Origin: Zygnema cylindricum
Taxonomy: Eukaryota; Streptophyta; Zygnematophyceae; Zygnematales; Zygnemataceae
Assembly (NCBI GenBank): GCA_037447655.1
Contig: JBBHKE010000722.1
Coordinates: 1-64,000 of the forward strand
Length of the DNA stretch: 64,000 nt
Direction of reading: 5' to 3'
Position 1 is the stretch's first letter; every line of letters starts with the position of its first letter. The translations under genes and the position numbers were made by a program. The notes below the pieces were generated by a model that saw only the letters and a list, made by a program, of their open reading frames with translations, did not search any database and was not told the DNA's origin. Below, in pieces: positions 1-12,321 of this stretch.

Positions 1-890
1 TTCCACATGCAATATGAAAAACAACAGTTGTGAGAAATACAAGCATACTGTTAATCATATAGACACATGGGCATAAAACCAAAAACCTTCGTACTTTTTA
101 TTTTTTTTAACTCTTCTCTGAGTGAAATAATGGTCTAAAACGTTGCAATAGACACTTGGAGTGGAATCAAGAAATACAAGTTTTGAGATAACCGCTTAAA
201 TGCGGTGATATTGGAGTCAACCACAAATGATCTAAGCTCAACAAAAACAAAAACTAGGTTGAACGGAAAGTGAAAGTGACATCTACAGAGATGTCAGAGT
301 GTTGAAAGTTTACAAACGAGTTTATTCAATTAAACGTCTGACGTAGTTCAAGTTGACGACTAACCTTGATTGAGTAAGAAAACTACTTTTTAAAACTTTT
401 GCGTTTAATTTTGATGCACAATCACAACTTTCAACGTGCAATATTTCAGATGAAAATTCATTATTAGTGAGACAGAAAGTGTCAAAAAAATGTTTAAATA
501 TCTCTAAAAAGTTTAATTTATAATAATAATTATTCAGTTAGAAACATTGTCAAATTAGAATTTCTTCTCCAAATCTAGCTGTTCTTTCTTCTCCAAATCT
601 ACCTGTTCATCAGATAGCATTTCCAGACCATTCTAACACTGAAGTAGCAAACATATAATGTTGGATGTCCTGTCCACTTGCCATTGTCAAATATACATCA
701 ACATCATGAAGGTTGACAGTCCATGGAAAGAAAATTTTGGTTTACGGACAAGATGACCTTATGCAACTTGTAGGCTAAAATAAAAAGTACACATAGCGGG
801 TTCAACGTTGAATATCAAATCGGCAAAATACACATGTCCAATGTCCATAATCCAATATTTAATGTTCACTCCCAACGCCTAGTGTATATT
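1..890. other. Left-edge AT-rich non-coding sequence
   Basis: I see no convincing exon, RNA gene or transposon end here. If the minus-strand gene starting at 1639 is real, this stretch is probably part of its second intron; a third exon should lie here or beyond the left edge, but I found no acceptor followed by an open frame in the required phase. Confidence 0.4.
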
Positions 891-894
891 GTCC

Positions 895-1220
895 AATTTT
901 GAATGTCTAATGTCCAATGTCCAATGTCCAGTGTCTAATGTCCAGTAGACAGTGTCCAGTGTCTAGTGTCTAGTGTCTAGTGTCCAATGTCCAATGTTTA
1001 ATGTGGAATGCTCAATGTCCAGTGTCCAATCTCCAATGTTCAGTGTCCAGTGTCCAATGTCCAATGTCCAATTTCCAATGTCCAATGTCCAATGTCCAAT
1101 TTCCAATGTCCAATGTCCAATGTCCAATTTCCAATGTCCAATGTCCAATGTCCAATTTCCAATGTCCAGTGTCCGGTGTTCAACGTTTGATGTTCACTTT
1201 TCAATGTGTAGTGTTTAATG
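895..1220. repeat. TGTCCA-type minisatellite
   Basis: Tandem array of near-identical hexamers (TGTCCA, with ATGTCC and TTTCCA variants), grouped into a higher-order unit of about 21 bp in its cleaner right half. The period is a multiple of three, so long but meaningless frames rich in His-Trp or Cys-Pro run through it on both strands. It lies directly downstream, in minus-strand sense, of the second exon of the gene starting at 1639. Confidence 0.9.
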
Positions 1221-1280
1221 TTCCACCTCCAAGGTCCAATGTCAGAATCCGATGCCCAGCTTCCAGTGTTCCATGCCCAC

Positions 1281-1639
1281 CTGCCCATCCGTACGCAGTT
1301 GGAGTCGTCCACCAGCGCCGCCGCCAAGCCTGCCTGCTCCAGCAGCCGCTGCTGCATCCGAAGCTCCTCGCACGTGTGTACGGCAACGCTGTCGGCTTCT
1401 GTCGCTCCCATACCGCAACGATCGCTGTCCCGTCTCCTGCATTGCAAGAAGTTGCCATCAGCAGTTATAAGTGGAAGAGAGTCTAAAAAGAACAAGACAC
1501 CGCGGTAAAGCTGACATGGCAAAAATAAATTGTACGGATACTGGACGAATGAGACTCACTTGGTCTTCCGAATCTGGTGAAGATCTTCCTCGGCATCTCC
1601 TCCCCGAGCGTGACACTTGCTCTTGTTATTCGGCGCCAT
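1281..1639 (-). CDS. Unidentified gene, first two exons (partial)
   Basis: Exon 1 is 1560-1639: ATG at 1639, 26 codons, then AA followed by the donor GTGAGTC. Exon 2 is 1281-1436: acceptor TGCAATGCAG, 51 codons, then AG followed by the donor GTGGGC. Phases match (AA plus G gives Lys), and the two exons are more GC-rich than the surroundings. The protein starts MAPNNKSKCHARGGDAEEDL and contains a charged helix-like part (TCEELRMQQRLLEQAGLAAA) followed by VDDSNCVRMG. I do not recognise the family and assign no function. The rest of the gene would lie to the left, beyond the minisatellite. Confidence 0.5.
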
Positions 1640-1692
1640 GGTTGGTTGAGAACTAGAGTGGATGTATAGTGCTCTACCGTACACCGTCGTGG

Positions 1693-2457
1693 CTAGGGTG
1701 CCGTTCCATCAGTCGTTTCTGTAATCGTACGGCCAATTCTACGGGCCGGGTCGATCGAGTCGATGTTCCATCACGAAGAGTCTGTAAACCACGTGTTCTA
1801 AATTGAGTGGCACCACGTAAGTTACGATCCGATATTGAATATCCTTCAAATTTTTCACACCGACAAATCTAACTTCAAATCTTCACATTTTTCACACCGA
1901 CAAATCTAACTTCAAATCTTCACTTGCGTACCATGTACCTGCGTACCAAATTACAATACGACAAAGCTTTTGTACTTTTTGAAAACGCCAATCTTCTACG
2001 CCAACTCATTTTTTAGGGTTACATGACGAAAAATCCTTTGCTGGAAATAGTGTTACGTTGCCGGAAATAGTGTGACGAAAGAGCGTTGCCAGAAATAGCG
2101 CGACGAAGGACCGTTTCGAGATTTTTTTATTATTTTCAGTTGCATTTTGAAAGGTACATACCATGTGCAAATTTTGTCAATTTTCGTTGGTTGTCCATCG
2201 TGACACGTAGCTTAATCGTCCAGCGTGTCGCAATTCATTTTTTTCTGTAGGTGACAACTCACAATGAAGCGATTGCCTCGCGAATGAATATCCGACGGTC
2301 AATGTTACTTCCCAGAACTTCGGAGAGTCTTGCCATTGGTAAGATTCTATGTAATGTTGTTTCACGTATAAAGACAAAATAAGCGGTACGGTTTAACACG
2401 GATAGGTGCGGATTTTTGTAAACTACCCCACTTTTCGACTGATGGAACTTGACCCTA
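1693..2457. mobile_element. ~760-bp inverted-repeat element, copy 1
   Basis: Ends are imperfect inverted repeats: GGGTGCCGTTCCATCAG on the left and CTGATGGAACTTGACCC on the right. The same element occurs in opposite orientation at about 15985-16702, with matching internal blocks such as the GATATTGAATATCCTT region and the ATCCGACGGTCA region. A short direct duplication of a ~36-bp unit (ACCGACAAATCTAACTTC) lies at about 1855-1925. I see no transposase frame, so it is non-autonomous. No clear target duplication was found. Confidence 0.65.
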
Positions 2458-2459
2458 AC

Positions 2460-2975
2460 ACGCACGCAATACTACACCGTGAATCGCTATTACTGTAGCG
2501 TTGATGTTTTTTTTTCCTTAAAACATTTTTTCTCCGTACACACATATCCGATTGTGGATCTGACGGTTGCGATTGAGAGGTAAGATTCTCAGCTTCCGAT
2601 TGGCGGTCTCAAATTGAAAATCAGACAGGTGTGTACGTAGAAAAGATGATTTAAGTGACAAAAAACAAATAACACTAACAGCAATACACGGTGTACAGTA
2701 CAGTATCGATACTGGCAGGCAATCCGCCATAATCGAACAAACAAATGTACTTTCTGAACAAACAAATGTACTTTTTGAACAATTCGTACACGTCTGTACC
2801 AAGATTATAAGTGACGGCTTCTACAACGTACGTGGAATTCCCCTCTTACACGTAGGATGAATTTTGAGTATTCTGAGCCTTAGGTCTCCAAAACTTCAAA
2901 GTTCAAACACGATAGGGGGATCCCTGATTCTGCCACAAACACGCTGCTGGGATTTAGGGTTCGGCTCCATTAAAG
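2460..2975. other. Non-coding spacer between repeats
   Basis: No gene, RNA or clear element end seen. A short direct repeat (ACAAACAAATGTACTTT) occurs at about 2738-2780. Reading frames here are short and match nothing I recognise. Confidence 0.4.
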
Positions 2976-2976
2976 T

Positions 2977-3478
2977 ACACCGTGCATCGTAATTAGAGTA
3001 AATTACTCTAATTCGGTCGCTCGAAATTTCGACTCTATCACATGAAATAGAGTAAACGATTCTATTTTTTTCATTATTCTATTTAAGGTAAAGTTTAATT
3101 AGCGTTTTTAATTCTATTATAGGTTCGTTTTAAATAATGTGGAGTACGGACGGTGTCAGACCGTGCAAAATTGTACTTTATTAAGTAAAAAAGTACAAAT
3201 AATGATTTAATACAGGTCGTTATCATGTATCTGCGTTTTAACAAACCGCGTAGTGCAAACGTCATAGTGACGATAAACAGTACGTTTTGCCAAATTCTGT
3301 AAGGATACCTTATTTACAGTAGAGGATATTACAGTGCCAAATTAGAGTACTTAAATAAATTAGAGTAAACTTCATGGTTGAAAAGGCTCTATCACGTAAA
3401 TTAGCGTTAATTACTCGAATTGTTTTTTCAGTTTTTGTACTCTAATTTTTTCATTACTCTAATTACAATTCGCGGTGT
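2977..3478. mobile_element. CACCG-terminus MITE, ~500-bp form
   Basis: Begins TACACCGTGCATCGTAATTA and ends with the inverted counterpart (AATTACAATTCGCGGTGTA), both framed by TA. The interior has repeated ACTCTAATT and AGCGTTAAT blocks and an AT-rich core. Related sequence occurs at about 13975-14640. It has no coding capacity. It abuts a second member, separated only by CTG. Confidence 0.65.
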
Positions 3479-3482
3479 ACTG

Positions 3483-3684
3483 TACACCGCCAATCGCTAT
3501 TGGAGTATATAACGCTAATTCGGTGCCCCTAAATTTTGACCCCAGAACCTGAAATAGAATTAATAATGCTATTTAAATACGTGGACCATAATCTGCCACG
3601 TCTCAGGCACTAAATTAGAATCAATAACGCTAATTTTTTTTTGACGCTATTTAATCCTTGACTCTAATAGCGATTGGCGGTGTA
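3483..3684. mobile_element. CACCG-terminus MITE, 202-bp form
   Basis: Terminal inverted repeats CACCGCCAATCGCTATT and AATAGCGATTGGCGGTG, each framed by TA. The interior contains the family hallmark 'CTAATTCGGTGCCCC' and runs of GCTAATTT. The TA frame and short size suggest a Tc1/mariner-type MITE; that class assignment is inference. Confidence 0.75.
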
Positions 3685-3687
3685 CTG

Positions 3688-4242
3688 TACACCGTCAATC
3701 GCTATTAGAGTATATAACGCCAATTCGGTGCCCTTTTTTCAAAAAAAAAAACCCGAAATACAATCCATAATTTTATTTTTTCCATTATTCTAATTAGGTT
3801 TTTTTTTCAATTAGCGTTAATAAGGAAAGTACACTGCGATGGAAATAGTGTGGCGTACGGACAGGGAATATTCGTACGAAATGGTACTTTTTGAATTAGG
3901 AAAGCATAAAAAGACACTTAACATTATTGCGCACACATGTGAATGTGCACTGGGAGAAAGAGATGTAAACTCGTCGACAAAAATCACGTTCTCATATGTT
4001 CGTCCGTCGACCGTGTGAACAGCGCGACGGCGTACGAATTGTCAGATTTTGTACGGCTACATGGATTAATGTAGACATCGAAAGGGCGGGCATTTATTAT
4101 TCAGGACAACCCAAATTACAGTTAGGGATTAATTAGTATATATATATTTTTTCAAAAAAAAAAAAATCCCGATTAGTGTTAATAACACTAATTTTTTTTT
4201 TACGCTATTTATTCCTTTACTCTAATAGCGATTGGCGGTGTA
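3688..4242. mobile_element. CACCG-terminus MITE, ~555-bp form
   Basis: Starts TACACCGTCAATCGCTATTA and ends CTCTAATAGCGATTGGCGG followed by TGTA. It follows the previous member after only CTG, so members insert next to one another. The inside carries an additional segment with GTGTGGCGTACGGACAGG, also present near 14300 and 16860. Confidence 0.65.
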
Positions 4243-4744
4243 CTGTACTGTCAATGACCGTTGGGAGGGTATCTGATATGAGAATTTAAAATATCGTACA
4301 GTACTGTACTGTATTCTGGCTGAAAACGTCAGGCAGATGAAGTCCAGCCGTACCGTTGATGAAGCCTTGGAAATCTTCTAACCAGTCACCTTTCAGAGAA
4401 GCGATCGAATCCGACGATTGCATATGATCTTATGTAGTGCATGGCAACAGCTCTATCACGTAAATTAGCGTTCATTACTCTAATTGTTTTTTTTAGTTTT
4501 TGTACTCTAATTTTTTCATTACTCTAATTACGATTCGCGGTGTACGGTACCATTCCCTTCCACGTGGTAGCAGAAAAAAACGTCCTCAACGGCCACTGTA
4601 GCAGATTCCAAATGCGGATTGTGGCAGATTCTAGCAATGTCCAGATTGTACGAAAACTTGTCGTATGTGATAAAGTATGATTGGTTAGGCTACTGGATTC
4701 TATTGGTTAATTTTTGGTTGGGCCCTTTGGCCAAACCTTTTTTG

Positions 4745-5195
4745 TAGTGTTGTGTATCGGCAAGAAATTTATCGCGATAGCACCGATACTGATAGTTATC
4801 GGTTATCGAACGGTCAGGGATCTCGATATATCGCTCCGAAACCAACAAATTCCTTATCGGCGATAAGTGGAAAAAATATAGTACGCTATATAATAGTACT
4901 TTAAAATATACTGAATTATATTTTTCACTGTATATAGAGTGGCATGCCACGTGTAACAATTTGTTCCGTACTCTGGATAATGAAATAGCGGCGGTTCAGG
5001 ACAGCAAATAAATAAACCGTACAATTATCAATGATAGTTATCGGTACCGGTGTTATCGCGATGAAAAACCGATATTATCGGTTATCCATCGCGATAACAC
5101 CAGTTTTGATATATCGTGCCAATATATCGATTATCAGCAAGCCAAAAAAAGGCACATATCGATTATCGAGAAAACCTAGCCGATACACAACACTA
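4745..5195. mobile_element. hAT-like MITE, 451 bp, intact ends and target duplication
   Basis: Termini TAGTGTTGTGTATCGGC and CCGATACACAACACTA are inverted repeats. An identical 8-bp sequence, CTTTTTTG, flanks both sides (4737-4744 and 5196-5203). An 8-bp target duplication and a TAGNG-type terminus are hallmarks of hAT transposons. The interior is dense in CGATATATCG and TTATCGG motifs and contains the palindromic GGCATGCC. No transposase is encoded. Confidence 0.85.
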
Positions 5196-5267
5196 CTTTT
5201 TTGTAATCGCTAATACTTTTCTAAAACCCGTACGTGAGTTAAATTATAATACACCGCTTTGCGTTAT

Positions 5268-5701
5268 TAGTGGCGTTATGTATCGGTAATCATTTGCCGG
5301 TAACCGATAGGTACAGGACCTTTTATTAACTTACCCGAAAATCGATATATTGGTCCATTATATCGGTATGGGAAACCACGATAATTTTTGATGTATTGCA
5401 ATGCATTATCGATAAATATCCGGACGATAAATATCGACGATAACTCCGTAATGTGGTAAAGAATGGATTGTGAAACAAATTCCAAAAGCCCCTCCCCAAA
5501 CCCCCATCGGGATACCTCCGTACTTTATTTCCGAACCATAATTTTATACTTTTAATACGAACCACACCACCAAACCGGTAATTGTCGGTGATAAATTTTG
5601 TTGGTTTCAGAGCGATATATCAAGACCCCTCACCGTTTTATAACCGATAAGTATCGTCATGGGCTTTATCACGATAAGTTTTTTCCTTATACACAACACT
5701 A
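5268..5701. mobile_element. hAT-like MITE, diverged copy
   Basis: Starts TAGTGGCGTTATGTATCGG and ends ATACACAACACTA, with TATCG-rich interior and a C-rich then G-rich segment near 5490-5515 as in other members. The flanking 8-mers differ, so the target duplication has decayed or the ends are shifted. Confidence 0.6.
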
Positions 5702-5719
5702 GTGTACTGTATTTATTAG

Positions 5720-6099
5720 TAGTGTTGTCTATCAGGAAAATTCTTATCACACTAACTTCAATGTTCGAGAAATTGATCCGTGACCAACAAAAATTATCGC
5801 GATATATTTGGTGGGAAGTGGAGGTCTATACAATTTTGGTACGAAAATTGTACGAAAATTCACACTAAACATACCCCTCCCCTAGCGCCGTTGGCGCCAG
5901 GGTGGGGGTTTTTGAAAAAAAAATGGCAACCCAACTTTTCATTTATTTCACTTCGACTTATCGCGATAAAATGCATTATCATATCGGTCTTATGTAACCG
6001 GAAGGTGTCTCGATATTGAGCTCCATCGATTACCGGGAACCAAAAATGAGGTATATATCGAGTATCGACAAAGGGCCCTCGATACATAGCAGTACACTA
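5720..6099. mobile_element. hAT-like MITE, degenerate copy
   Basis: Left end TAGTGTTGTCTATCAGG, right end GATACATAGCAGTACACTA, interior with TTATCGCG motifs and a central C-run/G-run pair (about 5871-5913: ACCCCTCCCCTAGCGCC, then GGCGCCAGGGTGGGGG) that can fold back. Only 18 bp separate it from the preceding copy. Confidence 0.55.
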
Positions 6100-9000
6100 A
6101 TCCACACACAAATTGGCGCAAGAACTAATTATAGTGTTTCTTTTCGAGGGTGATATACGAAATAAAGTTACCACTAAATAAGCGGTTGCGCTAATTCTCG
6201 TTTAACGCTAAAAACAGTGAAGGTGTGCCACGCCGTGTTACGAAAAGAAAAACAAATTATTGCCCAAAAAAAAAGTTGTGCTCATCGCTCATTCAATCAG
6301 TCACGAACGTTGGCAAAACTCACGGTGATGGTAGCAAAAAAAAAACATAACTAAGGGTGTGTTCCCATGTAGTCGTAACTTAGTCTGGTTATTTTGTTAT
6401 TTCGTGAAGATTCCCCATACTATTTTTTTGCATGTTTCTATGTTCGAACACGAAATCGTTGCTTTAAAACGTGGCAGCTGTAAATGTGGGTACAATTTGA
6501 GACGGTTGTAGAAGATTAAAAAACTCGCGACAATTTTTGAAGTTTACAAAATAGCGACGGTTGAGGACGTCTAACTTTGTGACATTGTAGATGTTGAGGG
6601 TTCTGCAACATTATCACGTCATGCTCACTTGAGTTAACATCGACGTAATTGATTCACGAACTTTCGGCCATGGGCTTCCAGATTTCGTATTTTCAACTTT
6701 TCTCACTCGGCTTGCCATCAAAATATGCCCAAAGGTATTAAAAAGAATCAGTTTCCAAAGCTCTTTTATTGCATAACAAAATTTTCATATTTCGCTCCAA
6801 AAAGTGAGAGATACATTTGATAGTGTGAGAGGGAGATGGAGGGAGGCGTCTTCACGGCCTTCGCTTTTGCGAAATAGCATCCGTTGCTCGAGACTCCTCC
6901 TTGGTCCTTGTAGGTAAAAAAATACGTACAGGTTGCAATTTCTTTTTGTTTGCTCGCGTTTTGTAAAAATGTTTTGAAATTTTACAACACGTGCAAACAC
7001 AAAATCCAATTCGTTGCTCAACCGTTAATTTCAATAAAATCGACTAACAAGTAGTTTCAGGTAAAGTTTTAAGATGATGTTTCTTAACGTGGCACTGGGT
7101 CGAAAACACATAGACGACAAGTTGCGGTACATTTAAAGTTTAATGATAACGCAAATTGTACTATGGTTTTTACAATTTTCTTGTACGGCATAATATTTTC
7201 TCGTTGCATGCTCTGTTTTGGAGGACAAAGACAAGAAAAAACCCTTATTTCAACACATTAAATTGATTTAATTATTGCTGCTCGATGAAGGGGCTACCAA
7301 AAAAAAAGTAAAAAGTGAACCGTCAAAATTTTGAGCCGTAAAAGCTTAAAACTCCAAAAATACCTAGAACCGTGAAAAAACCTAAAATACTCTACGACCC
7401 TTATAAACCTAAAACCGACTCAGACAAAAAATGGACATCAAAAAAATGCGTAAGTGATTAGAACAAGAGTTCGTGCATTACTCTAGATAAAAAAAATATT
7501 TTTCATGTTTTTTACACTTTATAAGCGTTGAATGCGTTTTCAAAATTGAAACCAAAAATCAAAAATAATGCGATAGAAAACCGCGCCATGATAGGTTCCA
7601 ACCGATCTTAGAGTATTGTATTGATACCAATGTCACTAAAATCGGTTGAAAATCACTTCAAGCAACATTGCTAAATTACGCTTTAAACGATTGATGACGT
7701 TACTACATTGTAATACTGCAAATTTTATACATTTTGTACATCTATGTCGTGTAACTCAAATGATTGGCCAGTTATGCAAGTAGATTCTCGGTGGCGACTT
7801 CATTTCGCGATATTAATTTGTCCGATACAATTTTTTTTATAGGCGAGTGATCACATAGTAAAATTAATTGTGCTACTTATATGTATACTCAATTACGTAA
7901 AGTTGTGAGTGCTTACGAAAATTTTCACAAATCGGTCAAGATATTAGCAAATTATCGGCTATAAATTGAAAACAAACATTGAGTGAACTATACAATCTAC
8001 ATACATTAGGCAAAAAATTTAAGTGGCTCACAAACTTGATGCCCCACCATATTTATGGTCTAGTATTCCTTGTACGATGTCCTCACACTCAATATTTTCT
8101 TGGTTCTCAATAATTATGTGAAGCTTTACAATCGACATGCTTCGCTAAAAAATATATTAGAGAACCACACACTCTTTGTGTATGCTTGTCGTAAACGATC
8201 CCCAATTTGATGTTGAGTGTCTAAAATTTATTATTTACTCATACAACGACCTTTCCACTTGGCGCATACTTTCTCTCCTAACTCCTCTTTCATTTATTCA
8301 CATAATAAGTTTGATAATCCTCTTTTAGCTGTTACACGTAAAATTTCGGCCATGGTATGTTAGATCGTCTGAGAGGACTACGCTCGCCGACAAGTTGTTA
8401 AACCATTTTCTTTCGGTTTTCTTCGTTTGAATCGTATAACCAGTGTACCGCCTACAACTTAGGAATAGAGTTGAACTCTAGTATAATCTATTGTCAGTTA
8501 TAAGTTTGAGGTGGAAAATACTCCTATATTGGCCCAAATGTTATGTAACATCGACGAAGGCTCATTACCATTTGAGTAATAAAGATTGTGTAATCGATCA
8601 CCTTAATCGGTCTTAATATGTAATTCCTCCCTTCTCTTCCCTCATCATTGACTATCAGTCACAAATGTAATAGCATGTCGTGACAAAGTAAGTGTTGTTG
8701 ATTTTAAATTACCTCCTCGAGGCGCAATTTGTAGTTGAAACGTGCGCTTGACCTCGATTGGTACGGTGTTGGGGGCCAAGGATCGGCTTGTTTCTACTCC
8801 AATTGGTATCTCACTTCGCTTGTCTTCTCTTCATTTTGCATTTCACTTACATCGCCCTGACTTGTTGCTATCGTCTCTCCTAAACAAGCCTCGCTACATT
8901 TGTGGTCAATTCATAAACGAGAAGGTGTTCATTTTCTCCTTTGCTCACAGCGTAGGAAGCGTACTACATATGATATAGTTTAAGATGCAAGCGTTGCTGT

Positions 9001-9110
9001 GGGGGTTACAATCTAACGTGAGGTATGACATATACTCTTGCATGTTAGATTCGTGAAAGCAGTCACATGGTCAATGGTTTTCTGCTAACGTGGACTTTTC
9101 CTAACCCACT
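6100..9110. other. 3-kb AT-rich gene-poor stretch
   Basis: No splice-bounded exon, RNA gene or complete element recognised. Open frames (for example 6785-7021 and 8742-8978) are short and lack family resemblance. Isolated motifs such as AAGGGTGTGTTCCCATGTAG at 6353 resemble the ends of inverted-repeat elements seen elsewhere in the window, so parts are probably decayed transposons. Confidence 0.4.
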
Positions 9111-9111
9111 C

Positions 9112-9815
9112 AGGGTGCGTCTCCATGTGCCTAAGTAAGGGTTCTTTTCTGTCGTTTTTTTGTAAAACTTAGAGTTGTACCGCGTAAGTTTCAACCGTAC
9201 AAAAAAAAGAAAAAATGAGAAGTACATTTTGCGTCATCATAGAATTTAAGATGTACTACATTTTGTCGTTTTGTGTTCTTCTTCCGCGGCCACGCCTAAA
9301 AACGTCATCTTCAAACTTTTTTTTAAAACACAGGGAAGATGTGTTTTACAACAATTTTTTTTCGAAAAACAAATAAAAACACGTTGCCGCACGTGTAAGA
9401 AATTTCTAGGAAATTTCAAAAGAATTCAAGCGACGACGAAAAGTGCACGATCCGCTATGTTTTGTCCGTTTGCGTTCAGGTACGACAAAGCAAAGTACAT
9501 AATTTGTTTGGTTTTGTCCGTTTGCGCCTGGTACGGATTTTATTTTGCCAGGGGTCTCAAGATCCGATGCCATTTCTCGTCGAGCAGACAAGAGACGCAA
9601 AGGCAAAGTGCATCTTCCTCAACCGTGAAACGGCACAGGTTGGATTGCGGTACGTCTACAATGTCACGAAAACTCATGCGACGTCAAAACCTGCTACAAA
9701 AAATAGCGTGTGTCATCACAGATTGTAGACGTTGACAGCCGTCACGGGCATTGTCAGCGTATACAATCGTCACACGCTTAAGTAACTATGTCTTTGTTAC
9801 ACATAGGGACACCCG
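9112..9815. mobile_element. Possible inverted-repeat element (CAGGGTG ends)
   Basis: Left end CAGGGTGCGTCTCCATGTG; at about 9799-9815 the partly matching inverted sequence ACACATAGGGACACCCG. The inverted match is imperfect and I found no target duplication. Internal direct repeats (TTTTGTCCGTTTGCG at about 9460 and 9513) are visible. Frames of up to 154 codons inside have no recognisable domain. Confidence 0.3.
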
Positions 9816-10785
9816 AAATCCGGGTCCGCCGGATCTCCGCTAAAAAACAAAGTTTTTTCTCTAAGTTTCAAGGACATGGAGATGCACCCTCAGTCTCCCC
9901 ATCCACTAATCTTCAACATCACAGTTTATCCACTAGGGCAAAACAATTAATACAGAAGAGACAAAATAGAGACCGGCGTCACATTTTTAAATTTCATGAT
10001 GACGTCATTCAGGATAGTTTTGATTGGCTGAAAATCTTTTTGATGACGCTTCACAGCCTTCGCGGTAATTTTTCCGAAGCTATGCCGAACGAGGTCTATG
10101 TGAGTCAGCAGTTGGGGGCGAGGTCGGGATAGAAAACGCCCAGATACACCGTCGCAAATTAGTTACGTCTGTACGGAAACATTTAATATTTATCGTTCCA
10201 GACTAGGTTCCTTACACGAACAAGACAAGAATCGGCGATGCAATCATTTCGCGCACCTTTCGATCGCAAATGACGTAAAAGTTTCGTCCAATAAGAAGTC
10301 TACCGTTTTTGCTTTGCCCTTTTTCTAAAAGGGGAAAGCATTGTAGTCGCCTTCGTCTCTGGTGACAACGAAAATTGATCGTCGATTCTTTTTGTGTAAG
10401 ATCGTGAGCCGTTGAGTGATTTGAGTTGTGATTGGCTTTGTCATGTTCCAATTTTGATGTAATGAAAAGAGACACATGGTACAATTCTATTTGTTGTATT
10501 TCACGTGACTGTAGTAGACTACACCGCTAATCGTAATTAGAGTAAGAGCGTTGTTCCATTAGGCGCTCTCTGTAAACGTCAAAAATTCGTTTACTGAGGC
10601 GATCGTTCCATTGTGTCGGGTCAGTAACCGACATTTATTTTGCGTGGCACATTTTGATTGGTTCACGTAATAGATGAATACGATTCTGGTAATCTTCAAA
10701 GAATCTCTGAGAGCAAATTGTGACCACATATTTATACCAGCGAAAGGTGAAAAGTGACTTGTACGACGTATTGAATTAAATATGT

Positions 10786-11121
10786 ATGGGCGGACGAAAC
10801 GTAAGATATGTAAAAGCGTACGAAAATGTCAGAATGGTTAGTGGATACCAACAGAAGCGTGAAACAATATCTTCCGTCAAAGATTTTCTTGCGGCTTCCG
10901 GTGGCCTCGCATCCTCCCTGGCGGATGGCACATGTCATATGCGACGTGTACCCATCTGGTCGCGCGGTCGTCGTGGATATTTGTTCAATTTTCCACGAGG
11001 CACGACGGTATTCGTTCAGGCGCTGGGAATTGACCTACTCCGGGTCACTTGTTGCGAACTGAAAGTGTCAGACGACGGTGTATCCGATAATGCATCCGAC
11101 GGTCCACGTTTACGCCCATAA
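10786..11121 (+). CDS. Fragment of a repeated unknown protein, copy 1
   Basis: An open frame of 111 codons from ATG 10786. Its central part (QQKRETISSVKDFLAASGG, then DGTCHMRRVPIW, then GYLFNFPRGTTVFVQALGID) aligns residue by residue with an open frame at 21679-21888, although the DNA differs considerably. That protein-level conservation suggests both descend from a real coding sequence, most likely one spread by a mobile element. I cannot assign a family. The upstream TTGTTCCATTAGG (10550) and a similar sequence near 21424 may mark element ends. Start and stop are not established as native. Confidence 0.4.
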   Translation: MGGRNVRYVKAYENVRMVSGYQQKRETISSVKDFLAASGGLASSLADGTCHMRRVPIWSRGRRGYLFNFPRGTTVFVQALGIDLLRVTCCELKVSDDGVSDNASDGPRLRP

Positions 11122-11295
11122 ACGTGGAGAATCAAATCCCTCATTCAGTAGCCTTGTTTTTCTGACATTTTTTTTTCTTTGGTACGACACTGTACGAAAC
11201 AGTACGGCTTTCAGTAAACAACGTCATTTTTCCACTAGGGGTTCCACGGCTAAATCCTCCTCGGTTTGATTTCTACTTGTAAGATCATCGTCTTC

Positions 11296-12321
11296 TCAAA
11301 AACCTAGATAATTAGGGAGCTCAAAGTCATCAGAATTTTTTGACTCAAATCTGATTTTGACTGTCTTTGTATGCTTAAAGGGATCTATAGATTTCCCTTC
11401 ATCCATGACCACTAGATACTTTACTAGGATTATATCTTCTCTTTTGAGATCATAGACTGTATATCCTTTTATATCTTCATGATATCCTAGCTGATATCCT
11501 GGTTTTCCTTTCGGATCCAACTTGCAATTTGACCGATCTGTGTCTAGGCTGAATACTTCACTACCGAAAACCTTTAAGTGTGAAACATCTGGTTTTCGGC
11601 CGGTCCATCTCTCATAAGGAGTTTGGCCTTTTACTGCTGAAGTAATAACTCAATTCTTGAGATAATTAAGAACTCAATTCGTCAGATAATTTGCACAGTT
11701 CATAACTTCGGCCCAAAATCTCTTTCATATCTTCTTATCTGAGAGCATACTCCTTGCACAATAAACCTCTTGGCTACACCATTCTGCTCAGGATTTTTAG
11801 GAACTGTCTTTTGGTGTTGCACTCCATCTTCTCTCAAAAAATCCTCAAACTGATTGGAGGTATACTCTCCCCCATTATCACTTCTTACTCTCTTAATAGG
11901 GGTTTCATAGAGTTTCTCACTCCATGCTTTATATTCCTTAAAAACATGTGGGGTTTCTGATTTATTTTTCAAAAAATACTCTATAGAGTATTGAGACCAA
12001 TCGTCAATGATTGTCATCATAAACCTTTTACCACCGGGTGAAGGCACTTTGGCCGTTCCCCAAATATCAGTGTGTACCAAGTCTAACACCTTTTCCCCTT
12101 TATAAGTGGCTTCTTTTGGGAAGGGTAACCTTTGTGCCATACCTTGAGCACAACCACTACAGTCACTTAGGATTTCACTTTCTCCGTACTAACTTCCTTC
12201 CACTATTCCCATCTTTTTTATTTCTTTCAACTTATTTGAATGCACATGTCCAAGCCTCTTATTGTTGTTCTACGACCACCGGTGAAGGTTGAGGAGCAGC
12301 AGTACTAGTAGAAGTAGACAT
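11296..12321 (-). pseudogene. Ty1/copia retrotransposon polyprotein, deleted and broken
   Basis: On the minus strand, in order: a start codon at 12321 with about 20 gag-like residues (MSTSTSTAAPQPSP) ending in TAA; remnant of the GAG-pre-integrase HHCC finger (RLGHVHSNKLKEIKKMG, then CSGCAQ) with an in-frame stop between; the integrase catalytic core (HTDIWG, TIIDDWSQY, SDNGGEY, and the glutamate in NPEQNG, giving D-D-E); and the downstream segment with GQTPYERWTGRKP, LKVFGS and LGYHED...GYTVYDL. The frame is broken near 11640-11700 by a short insertion or duplication. Most of gag, the protease, reverse transcriptase and RNase H are missing. It is a dead copy of a mobile element. Confidence 0.85.

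Noticed and set aside
1040-1522. 160-codon minus-strand frame running through the minisatellite
   Set aside because: Only the 1281-1436 part looks coding and is bounded by good splice sites; the His-Trp repeats are minisatellite.
9271-9735. 154-codon plus-strand frame
   Set aside because: Lies inside a probable inverted-repeat element, low similarity to anything I know, and an overlapping frame of similar quality exists.
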